Source: Amoebophrya sp. AT5.2 | Taxonomy: Eukaryota; Sar; Dinophyceae; Syndiniales; Amoebophryaceae | Direction: 5' to 3' | DNA length: 17,184 bases | Assembly (NCBI GenBank): GCA_005223375.1 | Contig: RXOD01004920.1 | Coordinates: 1 to 17,184 of the forward strand | Made by a program: the position numbers and the translations under genes | Notes under the pieces: model-generated | What the model saw: only the letters and a program-made list of their open reading frames with translations | The model's database searches: none | What the model was told of the DNA's origin: nothing | Shown here: positions 1-9,234 of the stretch, in pieces | Position numbering within the stretch: the first letter of the stretch is position 1 | Layout of the letters: the number at the start of each line of letters is the position of its first letter

Positions 1-100
1 GTCCGGCATCGGGGGCGCGGGTGTCGGGGCACCGGGAGCGAGGGGCACCCGGTTTTTAAAAGATGTTTCAAAAGATGCATTGTTTTGACCTGTAACCTAG

Positions 101-390
101 CGGTGCCGGAGGTGTTGTACTACGGTGGGGGCGTAATCGACACGGACCGCTGCGCAAACGTGCGCCCGGAGGAGACGGACCACGCGGTGGCGCTGGTGGG
201 GTACAATGACGAGTCCGGAGGGGGAGGCGGCGGTGGGGGCAGAAGTACCAATGCCGGTCTGACGCCGCCGTCGTGGACCCTCCGCAACTCGTGGTCCACC
301 GCGTGGGGAGAACTGGGATACTTCCGAGTGTCGCAAGCAAAAGACTGCGGCGTGGGACAGGCGCCGGCATACCCGAAACTAGCGATGTAG
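101..390 (+). CDS. Papain-family (C1A) cysteine protease, C-terminal part
   Basis: The reading frame ending at the TAG at 388-390 encodes the C-terminal half of a papain-like peptidase domain. The segment DHAVALVGY carries the catalytic His (codon 181-183). LRNSWSTAWGELGYFRV carries the catalytic Asn (codon 286-288) in the usual N-S-W context followed by W-G-E-x-G-Y-F. The upstream segment EVLYYGGGVID matches the family's 'Y..GGV/I' strand before the His. Between His and Asn there is an unusual glycine-rich insertion of eight consecutive Gly followed by a Ser/Thr/Pro-rich stretch, where papains normally have a short loop. The catalytic Cys half lies outside the window. The frame stays open to base 1, but bases 1-100 look unlike the family; a 3' splice site at 99-100 (cctag) is a plausible exon start, so the left boundary is approximate. 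Family members are usually lysosomal or secreted endopeptidases made as zymogens; that is family knowledge, not visible here. Confidence 0.8.
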
Positions 391-1866
391 TCATGTCGCT
401 GGCCGAAGTCGAATATGCGGGTCTTCTGGTGAAAAAGCAAAGGGGATCGCGGTGATGGTCGCAGGGCCGGACTAAATGAGACTCTATGCGCAGAAACGCT
501 GAAACTGCGAGGACCGCATTCATGCTGAACGTAGGAACGCTTTTTTTTTTTTGGTTTTCCTAGGGGCACGCCGCGGAGGTATTTTCGCAGCTACGCAGGG
601 GTTCTGCCAGGCAGCCAAGTCAGTTCAGCTGTACCGGCCTCGGAGAAACTGGTTCCCGAATCCTTTTGCAGGAGTACAGCGCATCGAAGGTCGGATGAAA
701 AAAGTATTCATATTACATCGCTTTGGAGATATCAGCCTTGCGGCCCATGCATGCGATTACACCTTTTGTGGTAACCTTTCAGGAGGCACTTAGTTACAAA
801 ACGCAGTGGCGAGTGTTGCATTTTGTTTTTTGTCAACGAGCGGAGCTGCATACGTCATGGTCACGGCATGAATCAATGCTCCGTGCGAGATAGTAGGCGC
901 GTCTGGAATTCGATTTGGAATTTCCGAACTCGAAGAGAATGCTATCCCGAAGGCGATGCTAGATTGACAACCAAGTGCCACTCATACACAAAGCGAATTT
1001 AAGCTTCCAAACAATTATATGCTTATCCTTATGCACGCAGATACCGCGTTGGAAAGTTGCCGATATTCATCGAGTATGATATTCTTTTTGGCAAAGGAAG
1101 CGTCCTTTTCGTCTTCCTGCGCTTACATGTCGGCGGTTCGTGCTACTCACGTCAAAAAGTAGTGATCGGCTCTACTCGATGCAGAAAACATCATGCTAGC
1201 ACTGATGATGTGCCGCGTGTGCCTCAGTCTCCTCGTGCATCGCGTCTCGGACTCGGTTCTCGTTCGTCTTCCTTCATCCGTAATTAGTGGTTTTATCGGT
1301 GTCACTGTCGACGTGTCGACCTTGATGAAAATGAACGTACTGGCTCCGTTACTTCTTTCTTGATCGGTGTAGTAAGATGCCCACTACGGTCGGAATCACT
1401 CTGCGCCAACTCTCTCTCATCGTTCGGTTGTCGTGGTACTGAATCACTCGTGCTTCTTGCCATTCCGTGCTTGTGGTTGTAAAAATACCTACGAATCGTC
1501 GTGCCGGTAGTGTGTGTTTTTATAGGCCTAAGCGCAGAGGCGGACGGCCATTTTTTTCTTCGTCATCCACTCCGACTCTGTCAACTGCTCAGACACGTGA
1601 GTACCCACTGACTACAACGTCGAAGACCCCCCAAACTCTTTAGAAGATCAACGAAATTACAGAACAGAAAAGAGCAGTCTCTAGCTAGCTTTGCGACTAC
1701 GCGTACTGAAGCATATCATAGACGCCGCACTAGCAATATTGAACATCAGTTGCAACTACTACAACGAACTACTGAGCATTTCTACGTACAACCGAAACCA
1801 AGACGACAAGCTGCAACGCCTACGCCAAGACCAACTACAACGCCAACCAGAACCAACCGCAAGACG
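391..1866. other. Spacer between protease gene and gene A
   Basis: No convincing coding sequence was found on either strand; the short open frames have no GC-rich third positions and no recognisable motifs. A run of 12 T lies at 541-552, downstream of the protease stop. A GTGAGT donor-like site at 1597 could belong to an intron in the 5' untranslated region of gene A, but I could not pair it with a firm acceptor. The last part, about 1750-1866, is strikingly A/C-rich and leads directly to the gene A ATG. Confidence 0.6.
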
Positions 1867-4109
1867 ATGAAGACCTCCTTCATTCTTCTCAACTTCGCGG
1901 TGGACCGCACCCAGGCCTTAATGACCAATTTCTGGGGCGCTCCCGGGGGGTTCATGGAACGCCGTCGTGAGAAGCCGGGGCCGGCGCGTCCTGCAGGTAA
2001 GTACTATACTTGGAACGCAAAGAAACACGATTTAAATTGAATGTCTGGAGGATCGATTCATTACAACCGACAAATTATGCAGGATTAGAGGGATTGTTGT
2101 CTGTCGTGCGAGCTGCCACAGAAGAGACCCCTGCGAGTAGCACCCACAGCTGAAGCAGGCTATTTGGCTACGTCTGGGTAAGGCTGAAACAGGCTATTTG
2201 GCTACGTCACACTCGCGTGGCCGTGTGCAGTTTTTTCTGCGTAGTCTTTTCTTTGGATTGTGCCTCTCATAATCATCGATCTATCTTTTTCGATACTTCT
2301 GTTGACCACAGCTGCTGTGGGTGTGCAGCCTGCTGTGTTCGAGATGGCAAACTGCCGTACGGACTGCGACTGGGACGAACAAGGTTTGCTCTGGGTGCCG
2401 AAGAAGCCTCTTAAGGACAACCAAATGAGCCCTGTGAAGAACGCGATGTATTTCTTTTGTTTTGCTCAGGGAACTCTACTTAAGTAAGTTGTAAAATCAT
2501 GTGCGGCAACAGCAACTGTTTTTCTGTCTTTGTCCTCCTCTACTGCCCTCTTCTTCATTGGATTCGTTTTCGCATTATTCAAAGCGTGTTGTGAAGACAT
2601 CACGTAGAGTGGCCCTACTGGACACTTATAAATTCGTGGGCGATGTTGATGTAGTACGAGCAAAATGAAATACTTATAAAAAATATAAAATGAAATCGAA
2701 CCGATTCCGATACTGTCGAATTCACTCTCCTGCGAGGTACGAAACGCCGAGCGCGAAGGCCAGTGCAAGCATCAAGTACAATTACGACGTCGTGTGCTCC
2801 GCGATGACGTCGGAATCCGAGCCGCTGCTGTCGTGCACCTATTGCACGCATGCCTGCATCTTGGGGAACGAAAAGATCCTTGCGCGCACCATCCAGACAG
2901 CAACGGTCGGGGCCTACTGCAACTGCGCGCAGCAAGGCGCCGGCAATCCAGGCACTTCTTGGTACGACGAGGCCGTCCAGAGCGTCACGGACTTCCGCGA
3001 TATGGCGGGCGAGCTGACCGCGTACGTGTGAATGCAATACAAATGGCGCTGGTACCGGAAGTACTAGCTTGCTAGGAGTCGTGTATGTGTAAGAGAAGGA
3101 GAACAAGGAGAACAAGAATCGCAAATCAAAGGCTAGGCGAGCCGAACAGAGATCGAAAAGAGTCACGGTCGCTACAGTAGGATACGCGCAGCTGCGCGAG
3201 AACAGAATGGTAGAAACATAAAGAAACTTTTTCATGAGCAGAAGCAGGATGAAGTAGTTCCTCGGTTTGCAAGAAGAAGCGCAACGAACACCACCTTTCT
3301 TTTTATGTAGTTCAAAATATGCACCGAACATGAACAACACAAATTTGATATATAGGAAGCAAGGAGGATTTTAGATACGAGTTGGTATTCGTATGTTTCA
3401 TCGCGGAACGGCCAGCGGGAGGGGGTGTCATCATTGGCTCGTCCGAAGAAGCAGAAAAGTAAGGAAAGAGGCAAAGTGAAAGTTGTGCGATCATACAAGG
3501 AAAAATGCGGTACGGCGAGCCATCATGTCGAGCGTGCGCGTGGAACTCGGATAGTTCGTTTTGCTTTTGAAGAAAGCCTAGTCCTAGTGTCGGTACTCGT
3601 CGTAAAGGAGAAGGAGCAAGGGAAAAACCAGGGTTCGGTCGGTGATCTAACGTCATTCGTTCGTGAAAATAGCAGACCTTCGTGAAGATTTGCGCAAAAC
3701 CAATCGCCCGTGTTTTCCATTTCGTAATAGTGCATGCATTCATTGCATCCGAAAAAGAATCGCGTCAAGAACCTCCTCGCAATGCTTCCACGCGTGTCGA
3801 ACCCGAGGCTGTAGCACCTCAGACTTCGTGTTGTGGAGCTTTCGGGCAGCATCATGTATTGCTAAAAATTCAAAAACGTATAAATTTCTACATATATTAG
3901 AAAACGCCGAGCGGGACCGGGAGTGGGCCCAGACGCAAATGAAATCTTGCGGGAACGAAATCCTGCTCGCGCAGATGCAACCTTTCCGCCACTACGCTGC
4001 AACGGACGAGACGCGGGGCGGACCACTCTCCGCCTTAATGCGAAAGCGAATCGTGGCCGCACTAGTGTTAACCCCCGGCAGTGGCGCACGCACAAACGGT
4101 AGACGGTGA
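1867..4109 (+). CDS. Gene A: Cys/His-motif protein of unknown function, four exons
   Basis: Proposed exons are 1867-1996, 2312-2483, 2737-3025 and 3912-4109, giving 262 residues. Donors are cag|gtaagt, taa|gtaagt and tac|gtgtga; all joins keep frame. The ATG at 1867 is the first in its frame and follows an A/C-rich leader; the start MKTSFILLNF is only weakly signal-peptide-like. The core has S-C-T-Y-C-T-H-A-C (Cys134, Cys137, His139, Cys141), then Tyr-Cys-Asn-Cys (Cys162, Cys164) and Trp176. Gene C repeats this motif with nearly identical spacing. Exon 4 is joined because its W-x3-Q-x2-S-x-G-N matches gene C downstream of the motif. Its start is uncertain: AG at 3900, 3911 or 3923 are all possible, and the alternative is that the gene simply stops at the TGA 3029-3031 (198 residues). 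A donor-like gtagac at 4099 could extend it. The pattern could bind metal or form disulfides. I do not recognise the family. Confidence 0.6.
2149..2208 (+). repeat. 26-nt direct repeat in intron 1 of gene A
   Basis: Two copies at 2149-2174 and 2183-2208, beginning gctgaa and ending ggctacgtc, differ at one base and are separated by 8 nt (period 34). They sit about 100 nt upstream of the proposed acceptor at 2311. No function is evident; a local tandem duplication is the simplest reading. Confidence 0.85.
3026..3911 (+). other. Proposed long intron 3 of gene A
   Basis: This 886-nt stretch lies between the Cys-motif exon and the exon starting near 3912. It holds only short open frames on both strands, with no GC-rich third positions and no motif. 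If gene A ends at the TGA at 3029-3031, this is instead intergenic and the following exon belongs to something else. A T/A-rich acceptor-like site ending at 3900 (catatattag) is stronger by eye than the AG at 3911, but it would need a phase-1 donor that I could not find. Confidence 0.4.
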
Positions 4110-5047
4110 CTGACATGCTACGTGCCTCCGCGTATAACCAAAGTCATCATCTTCTTCTTCATCTTTTACTAATATCGCGAAGCGAAGTTTCGACCATTTG
4201 TAGAGCCATAGGATAGCCAACCATCCGTGTTGAACGCGTGCAAGTGCATAAATTGATCTCCGTGCGTCGGAGTCTGTCGGACCGCCCTGCATATGATAGC
4301 TATAGCAAAGGAGCGGGCGACGTGCGCGTGCGGCCATCCATTCCGTCGCGGCTGTCGCGCCACTCTTGCCAACGGGCTAGCAAGTCGTAAAGCCAGAACG
4401 ACGTTCTGCCCGCGCGGTGCAGCTGCAGTGCAGCAGCGAAGCAGCAGAGGCGAGAGGGCCCAGCTTTTTGGCGCTTCGGCGCGTTTAGGTTTACTTATTG
4501 CGCAAGTCCGAGCGACATCAAGTTCAAAATCAAATCGCCCTGTACGCAATGTCGTAAGGTCGGATTGCTCATGCTCTCTCTAATAGGTACACAGCTTTAC
4601 ATGGCACGTTTCCGTAAAATTTTGAAAATTTTCTGGTTTTATGTTTTTCTTTTTTATATAAAGTAGAGATCGTCGTCGTGCAAGCATGTTCAAGCACACG
4701 TGCTTACATCTCGAACTTCTGTTTTTTTCTTTTATTTTGCCTTTTTGATTTTTTTGCAGCAGGTCGCTCTCGAAGACTATCAATCTGGGACCCCCTCAGT
4801 ATCATTTTTACAAGAGCCGAAAGTAAGAGAAGTTAGTTCACACACAACAATAACATCGTGGCTGCCACAGAAGGAAAAGACAAAGCGTTTACACACTGAC
4901 TGGACAGGAAAGAGTATAAATATCCAAGTACAACGGATTTGTTTGCGTTTCCATATTTATCGGTTTCGGTCTCGTACCGTAAGGCAGCTTTTTTTTTTCG
5001 TGGTCATCTTCTTGGTGGTGCGCAGCCAAGCGGCAACTCACGGGCGA
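4110..5047 (+). other. Spacer and putative 5' leader of gene B
   Basis: No clear protein-coding gene. Two acceptor-like sites follow T-rich tracts. One ends at 4759 or 4762 (tttttttgcagcag) and precedes a 60-nt stretch ending at a gtaaga donor-like site (4823). The other ends at 5025 (ten T near 4989-4998, then cttcttggtggtgcgcag). Together they could form a non-coding leader exon at about 4760-4822 and a 203-nt leader intron. The site at 5025 could equally be a trans-splicing acceptor. The frame is open from 4700 into gene B, but its codons before 5048 do not look coding. Confidence 0.35.
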
Positions 5048-6740
5048 ATGGCGTGGCAGCGGAAAGCAGCGTTGGGCGGCTTGCTCTCGGGTAGAATCGC
5101 AGCAGCGCTTGCGACGACCAATGACCTCCCCTTCGAATGGAAGATTCGAACGTTTTTGCCTGTGCAGCACGGCCAGCGCTGTGGCCGCGAAGTCATCGCC
5201 GTGAACACAGACCCTACTATGCAGTACCTCCAGAAGATGTCGCCCGTGGACAACGCTGCGATTGGTGCGAACAGTGCAAATGCTCAGATCGAAGCTATGT
5301 GGAACGAGTACCAGCAAAACCTTAGCGACACTCTCCAACTGCAAAGGATCTACCTGGACAACGAGTACTTCTCTGGCTTCACCAACCTGCGCATTGAGTT
5401 CAAATACGACAAGCCGAACGACGTCACCGAAGTGTTCGGAAAATGGGACAGCCTCGTCCAGGGAGGTGAGTTCATATCCACGAAGAACAGCTGCAAGCTC
5501 TCGCCGCCGGAGGGAGGTACCTCTCAATTCTGGTAAACTAAAATACAACATGTCGCCACTTCCACGGTTCTCGTAGGCGGTGGAATCTCTTTCTCTCTTC
5601 TGGTAAACTAAAATAAAAAATGGTATTCCACCATGAAATCAACATTCTATCACTATAACGAGATCCGCGTCTGTCTTCTATCCGACGACTCGGATCATGC
5701 TGATGCATGATCACATCCGCATGCTGATCGCGAGGTCGAAGTAAAGAACGTCGCTTCCATATATTGTGTCGCCGCGCCATCGCCCAATAATTTACCTATC
5801 TTGCCACTTGCTCCTGCCGGTATGAAATTTGTAGTTGTGGCTTGCGTTGTTCAGTGGCACCCGAGCGTTGCAAGATGAAAAATCAGAGCGATTCGTGATG
5901 AAGAGAATATTCTGAAAAAAAAAGCGAATTCTGCACAGGAGGAAGCACCCTGGCGCACGTGGTCCATAGAACGTGGCGGTGCACAGAAATCGATTTCGTG
6001 AAGGCGCGCGACCAAGGAACCCCCTTACCCGACAAGAAGGCGACGGACCTGCTTACGCTGGATGCCAACGACGACGCGAAGGTCACGCAGGCGAAAGATG
6101 CCTTCGAAGGAGCCATGAGGACGCTGGTGAACATGCCCAAACACATGGTGACCATCAAGACGACGGCCAAAAAAGATCAAACGTTTTGGATTCAGTGGGA
6201 CAACTTGCTTCACTTAACCACTGGCCAATGCAATTCCAAGACTGGTGTCGCCTTCCTCATGACGCTGGTGCCGGAGGGCATGGCGCACAGACTGCATCAA
6301 GTCCAAAGCCCCGAGAAATTCGCTCTGGCACGGTTCGGAGGTACTTGCGCTGTAGTTGGATTATTGAATTATCCTTCGCCCTAGATTTCACTCCGAGAAT
6401 GACTGCCGTCTCTTGCCCGGGTTGTCGGTCGCAAAAATTTATTCGTATCAAATCTATTTAAGTATACCAGACTTGCGGCTTTTTTTGTACTTGTGTTGTA
6501 CTTTGGTTTGATCGATGAAAACTTTCCACAGGACCGTATGAGTTCGAGCCATTGGCCTGCGCCGATAACTGTGCCTTCGTTCCGATTGCGCAAGCATGGA
6601 CCAGCAGGACGGCGCCGCTGGCCGAGGCCCAGATCGACCTAGTGCCGCAAGTCGGAGCTACATTCTTCGCTTCCCGTTTGCCAGGCAGTGCGCCTCCCGG
6701 CAAGCAGATTCGCTTCGCCATGCAAGCGAACCAGCATTAG
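5048..6740 (+). CDS. Gene B: unrecognised protein, three exons, possible signal peptide
   Basis: Proposed exons are 5048-5516, 5939-6340 and 6532-6740, all joined in phase 1, giving about 359 residues and ending at TAG 6738-6740. The ATG at 5048 follows a T-rich acceptor-like site. The start MAWQRKAALGGLLSG followed by RIAAALA resembles a secretory signal peptide interrupted by one Arg. An in-frame donor 51 nt earlier (gggag|gtgagt, exon end 5465) is closer to consensus, but the 17 extra codons have GC-rich third positions, so I favour 5516 (ggag|gtacct). Exon 2 could also start at 5989, after a second gcacag, without losing frame. The protein has scattered Cys, an acidic/Lys-rich middle (DKKATDLLTLDANDD) and a C-terminal segment with ACADNCAF. 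I recognise no family. It lies between paralogues A and C; a shared K-x-Q-x-F-W with gene C is too short to claim homology. Confidence 0.65.
5528..5615 (+). repeat. 18-nt direct repeat carrying decoy splice donors
   Basis: An identical 18-mer (ttctggtaaactaaaata) occurs at 5528-5545 and 5598-5615 in intron 1 of gene B, period 70. Each copy contains a GTAAAC donor-like site just downstream of the true donor region. Flanking sequence is only loosely similar, which suggests an old duplication. Confidence 0.85.
5693..5712. repeat. Perfect 8-bp inverted repeat with 4-nt loop
   Basis: gatcatgc (5693-5700), loop tgat, then gcatgatc (5705-5712) inside intron 1 of gene B. It could form a small hairpin; there is no evidence of function. 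Confidence 0.7.
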
Positions 6741-7207
6741 GTGTGGTTTTAATGCATTTTTCCAAGTATTCTTCAGATCCTATGGAGGTACAGCGTTTTT
6801 GCTGCTGAATTTGGGTCATTTATTTTCTCAAACTAGATGACGAAGGGGTGCGACATTGTGCCGAAGGAATCAATAACAATAGCGTCTGCGCCGGGGGAGC
6901 GCTATCAGTATCGCCGTTCCAAGTCCAGTCCTAGGCCTAGGATAACACGCCCCCGTCTTTTGCTTTTTGGGGTTTATTAACTTCAGCGGATTGCTACGGT
7001 TGGAAAAGGTAAAGGACCAGAGCTAGACCTGTCTTCTTACACCAATAGTGGTTGCACTACGGGGTAGCCAGTCCGCATCCGATGAGGCTGAAGCTCGTAG
7101 GGCTGTGCTTAAATCTCTCCCTGAAATGTATTTTCCTATCCGATGCATAACTATAGTATCGCTATCCCTAGTATTCTCTGTAGGGCTAGGGTCCCCGTCC
7201 CATTCCC
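6741..7207. other. Spacer between genes B and C
   Basis: This stretch holds no convincing exon. It includes a 12-bp palindrome (cctaggcctagg, 6930-6941). A short frame from an ATG at 7126 encodes a hydrophobic, signal-peptide-like start, but its codons are A/T-ending, unlike the genes here, and it does not run in frame into gene C. Confidence 0.5.
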
Positions 7208-8085
7208 ATGCACGCCCCGAGGATGAGGCCGGAAATGCATTCGAACCATCTCGAACGCGAGTTCGACTCGAAGGAGCTGTGGGCGCTGGGTGTTCGTTTT
7301 CCTCTGTTTCCGCGCAGGGCCGAGATGACCGCCGCCCAGTTTTGCGGGAGCATCCGCTTCCAGAAGCCGAGAGCGAATGGGCAGCTGGAGTATGACGTCT
7401 CCGGGGCGTCGTGCACGATCTGCACCCACATGTGCGCAAAGAGCGAGGCGATGGAGCAGAGTGACGCCAGTATCACGCAATTCAAAGAGTGGTGCCGGTG
7501 CAGGGCAGATGACGGACCGGGCCTCCAAATGTGGGACCAGCTGGTTGCAAAGATCCCGACAGCGGGGGGAAAGGCGCAGGCCTTCTGGAACAAAGTGCAA
7601 AAGTACTCAATGGGCGAAAACCGCAAACACGAGCTCTTCACGGGGGACGCCACCTCCTTCTCGGCCGAGCAACAGGCACAGGTAAATGATATTCCATCCG
7701 GGCTGCGTTTGCATGTGCATGATAGCATACCATAAGCTATGTCCACGTGTCCGTCAGTACGGGCCGACCTTGATCAAAATATACTAGCTACGGATGGATT
7801 GGCATTGGGATTGGTCTACTTGTCAGGTCGCCAGTCTGCTCCTTCGAAAGAAAATGGTATACTTAGTTCCATCGACGGACTTCTATTTTTACATTTGCTG
7901 GAAAGGGAAAGAAGATAGAAGTACGCGCCGTCTCACTCTACTAAGACTAAACTCGAAAATTAATATAGCTCGACGCTGCAGCAGCTGAGCAGCAGCAGCA
8001 GGAGCAGCAGCAGCAGCAGCAGGCGGCGGCGGTGGCGGCGCCGGATGCCGCTGGGCAGTTGCTTATGGCGCGGGCACCGTACTGA
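7208..8085 (+). CDS. Gene C: paralogue of gene A with polyGln/polyAla tail, two exons
   Basis: Exons 7208-7681 and 7969-8085 join in phase 0 (cag|gtaaat to atatag|ctc) and end at TGA 8083-8085, giving 196 residues. Cys69-x2-Cys72-x-His74-x-Cys76, Cys96-x-Cys98, Trp109 and Trp127 repeat the gene A pattern. Cys76 to Cys96 is 20 residues (21 in A) and Cys98 to Trp109 is 11 (12 in A). EM..., LW, FC and YDV upstream of the motif also align with gene A. ATG 7208 is the first in a frame open from 7190; an upstream exon entering at the AG at 7188-7189 cannot be excluded. A stretch at 7290-7317 mimics a 28-nt intron but its removal breaks frame. Exon 2 encodes Ala, two Gln runs, more Ala, and ends ARAPY. 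Function is unknown; a metal-binding or disulfide-stabilised domain is inference. Confidence 0.65.
7978..8038 (+). repeat. CAG/GCG trinucleotide tract in the last exon of gene C
   Basis: A run of cag codons interrupted once by gag, then gcg codons interrupted by gtg, encodes a 4+6 Gln run and an Ala-rich run. The tract is in frame with gene C and is likely to be length-variable, as is usual for such repeats. Confidence 0.85.
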
Positions 8086-8270
8086 CCAGCTACTACCGAG
8101 TGCACTATCGAAAGCGTCTCTAATGGAGGAAATACAACTTAACTGGTTAACAGCTACTTAGGGCTCGGACGCTGCTAGGATCGAAGTGCGCTGCCCCGTC
8201 TCGGTTTTGCCGTGGGCTACGCTTCTTCAAGGAACAGCTTGGAATCGTTTTTAGGGTTAGTTGCTCGCCT

Positions 8271-8720
8271 ATGCAGTATATTTCGGGTTCCGATCCGCTG
8301 CGCCTTCGCTTTTGTTTGACGCAGATCTTCATCGCTCTGTGTGATGCAGATTCCTCCTGCTCACGATGGAGGAGAGAAACAAAGAGGAGGCCACTTGTAT
8401 TGATTCTTTTGTGTACTTTCCAACCGTTACCGTTGTGTTCGTTGCTGAGCGATTGCGTACCCCACTTAGTAGTGGTTGGTCTCCCCGTCTTCATACCATC
8501 GGACGCAGCAAATGCCTTCGTGGCATTGGTTCCCGCGGGAACCCGGACCGACACCACGACGGAGGCAGGATGCTGCGGCGATTCCACCACGGAGGATTCC
8601 GCATCCTGCAGCGCGGAGCAGGAGTCCACGTCCAAAACCGCGAACGGAAAAGCCGCGGCCCGGGAGTCCAAAATTAAACCTTCAAAAAACTTAATCGGCC
8701 AGCGCTACTGCAGGCTTTGA
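8271..8720 (+). CDS. Candidate coding segment, Thr/Glu/Cys-rich, uncertain
   Basis: This open frame starts at ATG 8271 and ends at TGA 8718-8720. Only the part from about 8484 onward looks coding, with GC-rich third positions and a Ser/Thr/Glu/Cys-rich product containing AGCCGDSTTEDSASCSAEQE. The 5' half is T-rich and may be intron, with an acceptor-like gacgcag near 8509. The opposite strand is also open here, so strand is not certain. A related peptide motif (SCGGTEQEST) is encoded in the same orientation at about 9093-9122, which favours the + strand. I recognise no family. Confidence 0.25.
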   Translation: MQYISGSDPLRLRFCLTQIFIALCDADSSCSRWRRETKRRPLVLILLCTFQPLPLCSLLSDCVPHLVVVGLPVFIPSDAANAFVALVPAGTRTDTTTEAGCCGDSTTEDSASCSAEQESTSKTANGKAAARESKIKPSKNLIGQRYCRL

Positions 8721-9089
8721 CATGCAGACATGGAGAGTCGTAACGATCCGCGTGAAGGGGCAGGGGTAAATGAAATCAAAATCTAAGAAGTACTTACTAA
8801 TTCTAATACCGCTTTAACACACGACATTCACATGTTGCCTAGTCTGCGAAGGCGCCTGCAGTGAGATATGTCGCACGACGATGGCAGGGATATCTCTAGG
8901 CGTCTTGTTGTGCTCTTGTTAGTCTTGAAGCAAGTGGTCCCGCAGCTCTCTTTCTGTCGAGTTGCGAATGTTCCGCAATGGTGTTTCACGTAGTGAGCAC
9001 CTGATCGAAGGGGTTGTATCTCATGGAACAGGTTTCTGTAGCGAAGCCCACACTAGACCCTGTCGACTGAGTTTTTTGATAGCCTCTAA

Positions 9090-9234
9090 CAAATCCTGCG
9101 GGGGGACGGAGCAGGAGTCGACCACGACGAAGCAGGCGCAGGAGTCGACCACCACGAAGCAGGCCAAATCCTGCGGACAAGGCACATGCTCGAACTCGAA
9201 CAACATCAACATCAAACTCGACCGCGAAGAGTAA
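9090..9234 (+). CDS. Candidate exon with tandem QESTTTKQA repeats
   Basis: The + frame encodes KSCGGTEQEST, two copies of QESTTTKQA, then a KSCGQGTC segment and an Asn-rich end, closing at TAA 9232-9234. A GTAAGC donor-like site at 9231 means it could be an internal exon ending at 9230 rather than a terminal one. It resembles the segment near 8604-8640 (SCSAEQEST). I found no phase-compatible donor and acceptor joining the two, so they may be separate exons, a decayed duplicate, or non-coding. Confidence 0.25.
9112..9165 (+). repeat. 27-nt tandem repeat, two copies
   Basis: Copies at 9112-9138 and 9139-9165 start caggagtcgaccac and differ at two positions. The period is a multiple of three and preserves the + frame. 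Confidence 0.85.

Noticed and set aside
4169..4583. Overlapping + (4293-4583) and - (4169-4549) open frames
   Set aside because: Neither has a recognisable motif or a coding-like third-position pattern that distinguishes it from the other strand.
4700..5047. Open frame continuous with gene B extending its N-terminus by about 116 codons
   Set aside because: It has no ATG start and runs through two T-rich acceptor-like tracts, and its codons lack the GC-rich third positions seen after 5048.
7290..7317. 28-nt GT-AG intron in gene C
   Set aside because: It is much shorter than all other introns here and not a multiple of three, so removing it breaks the frame supported by third-position GC and by the gene A alignment. 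Kept as a finding to test.
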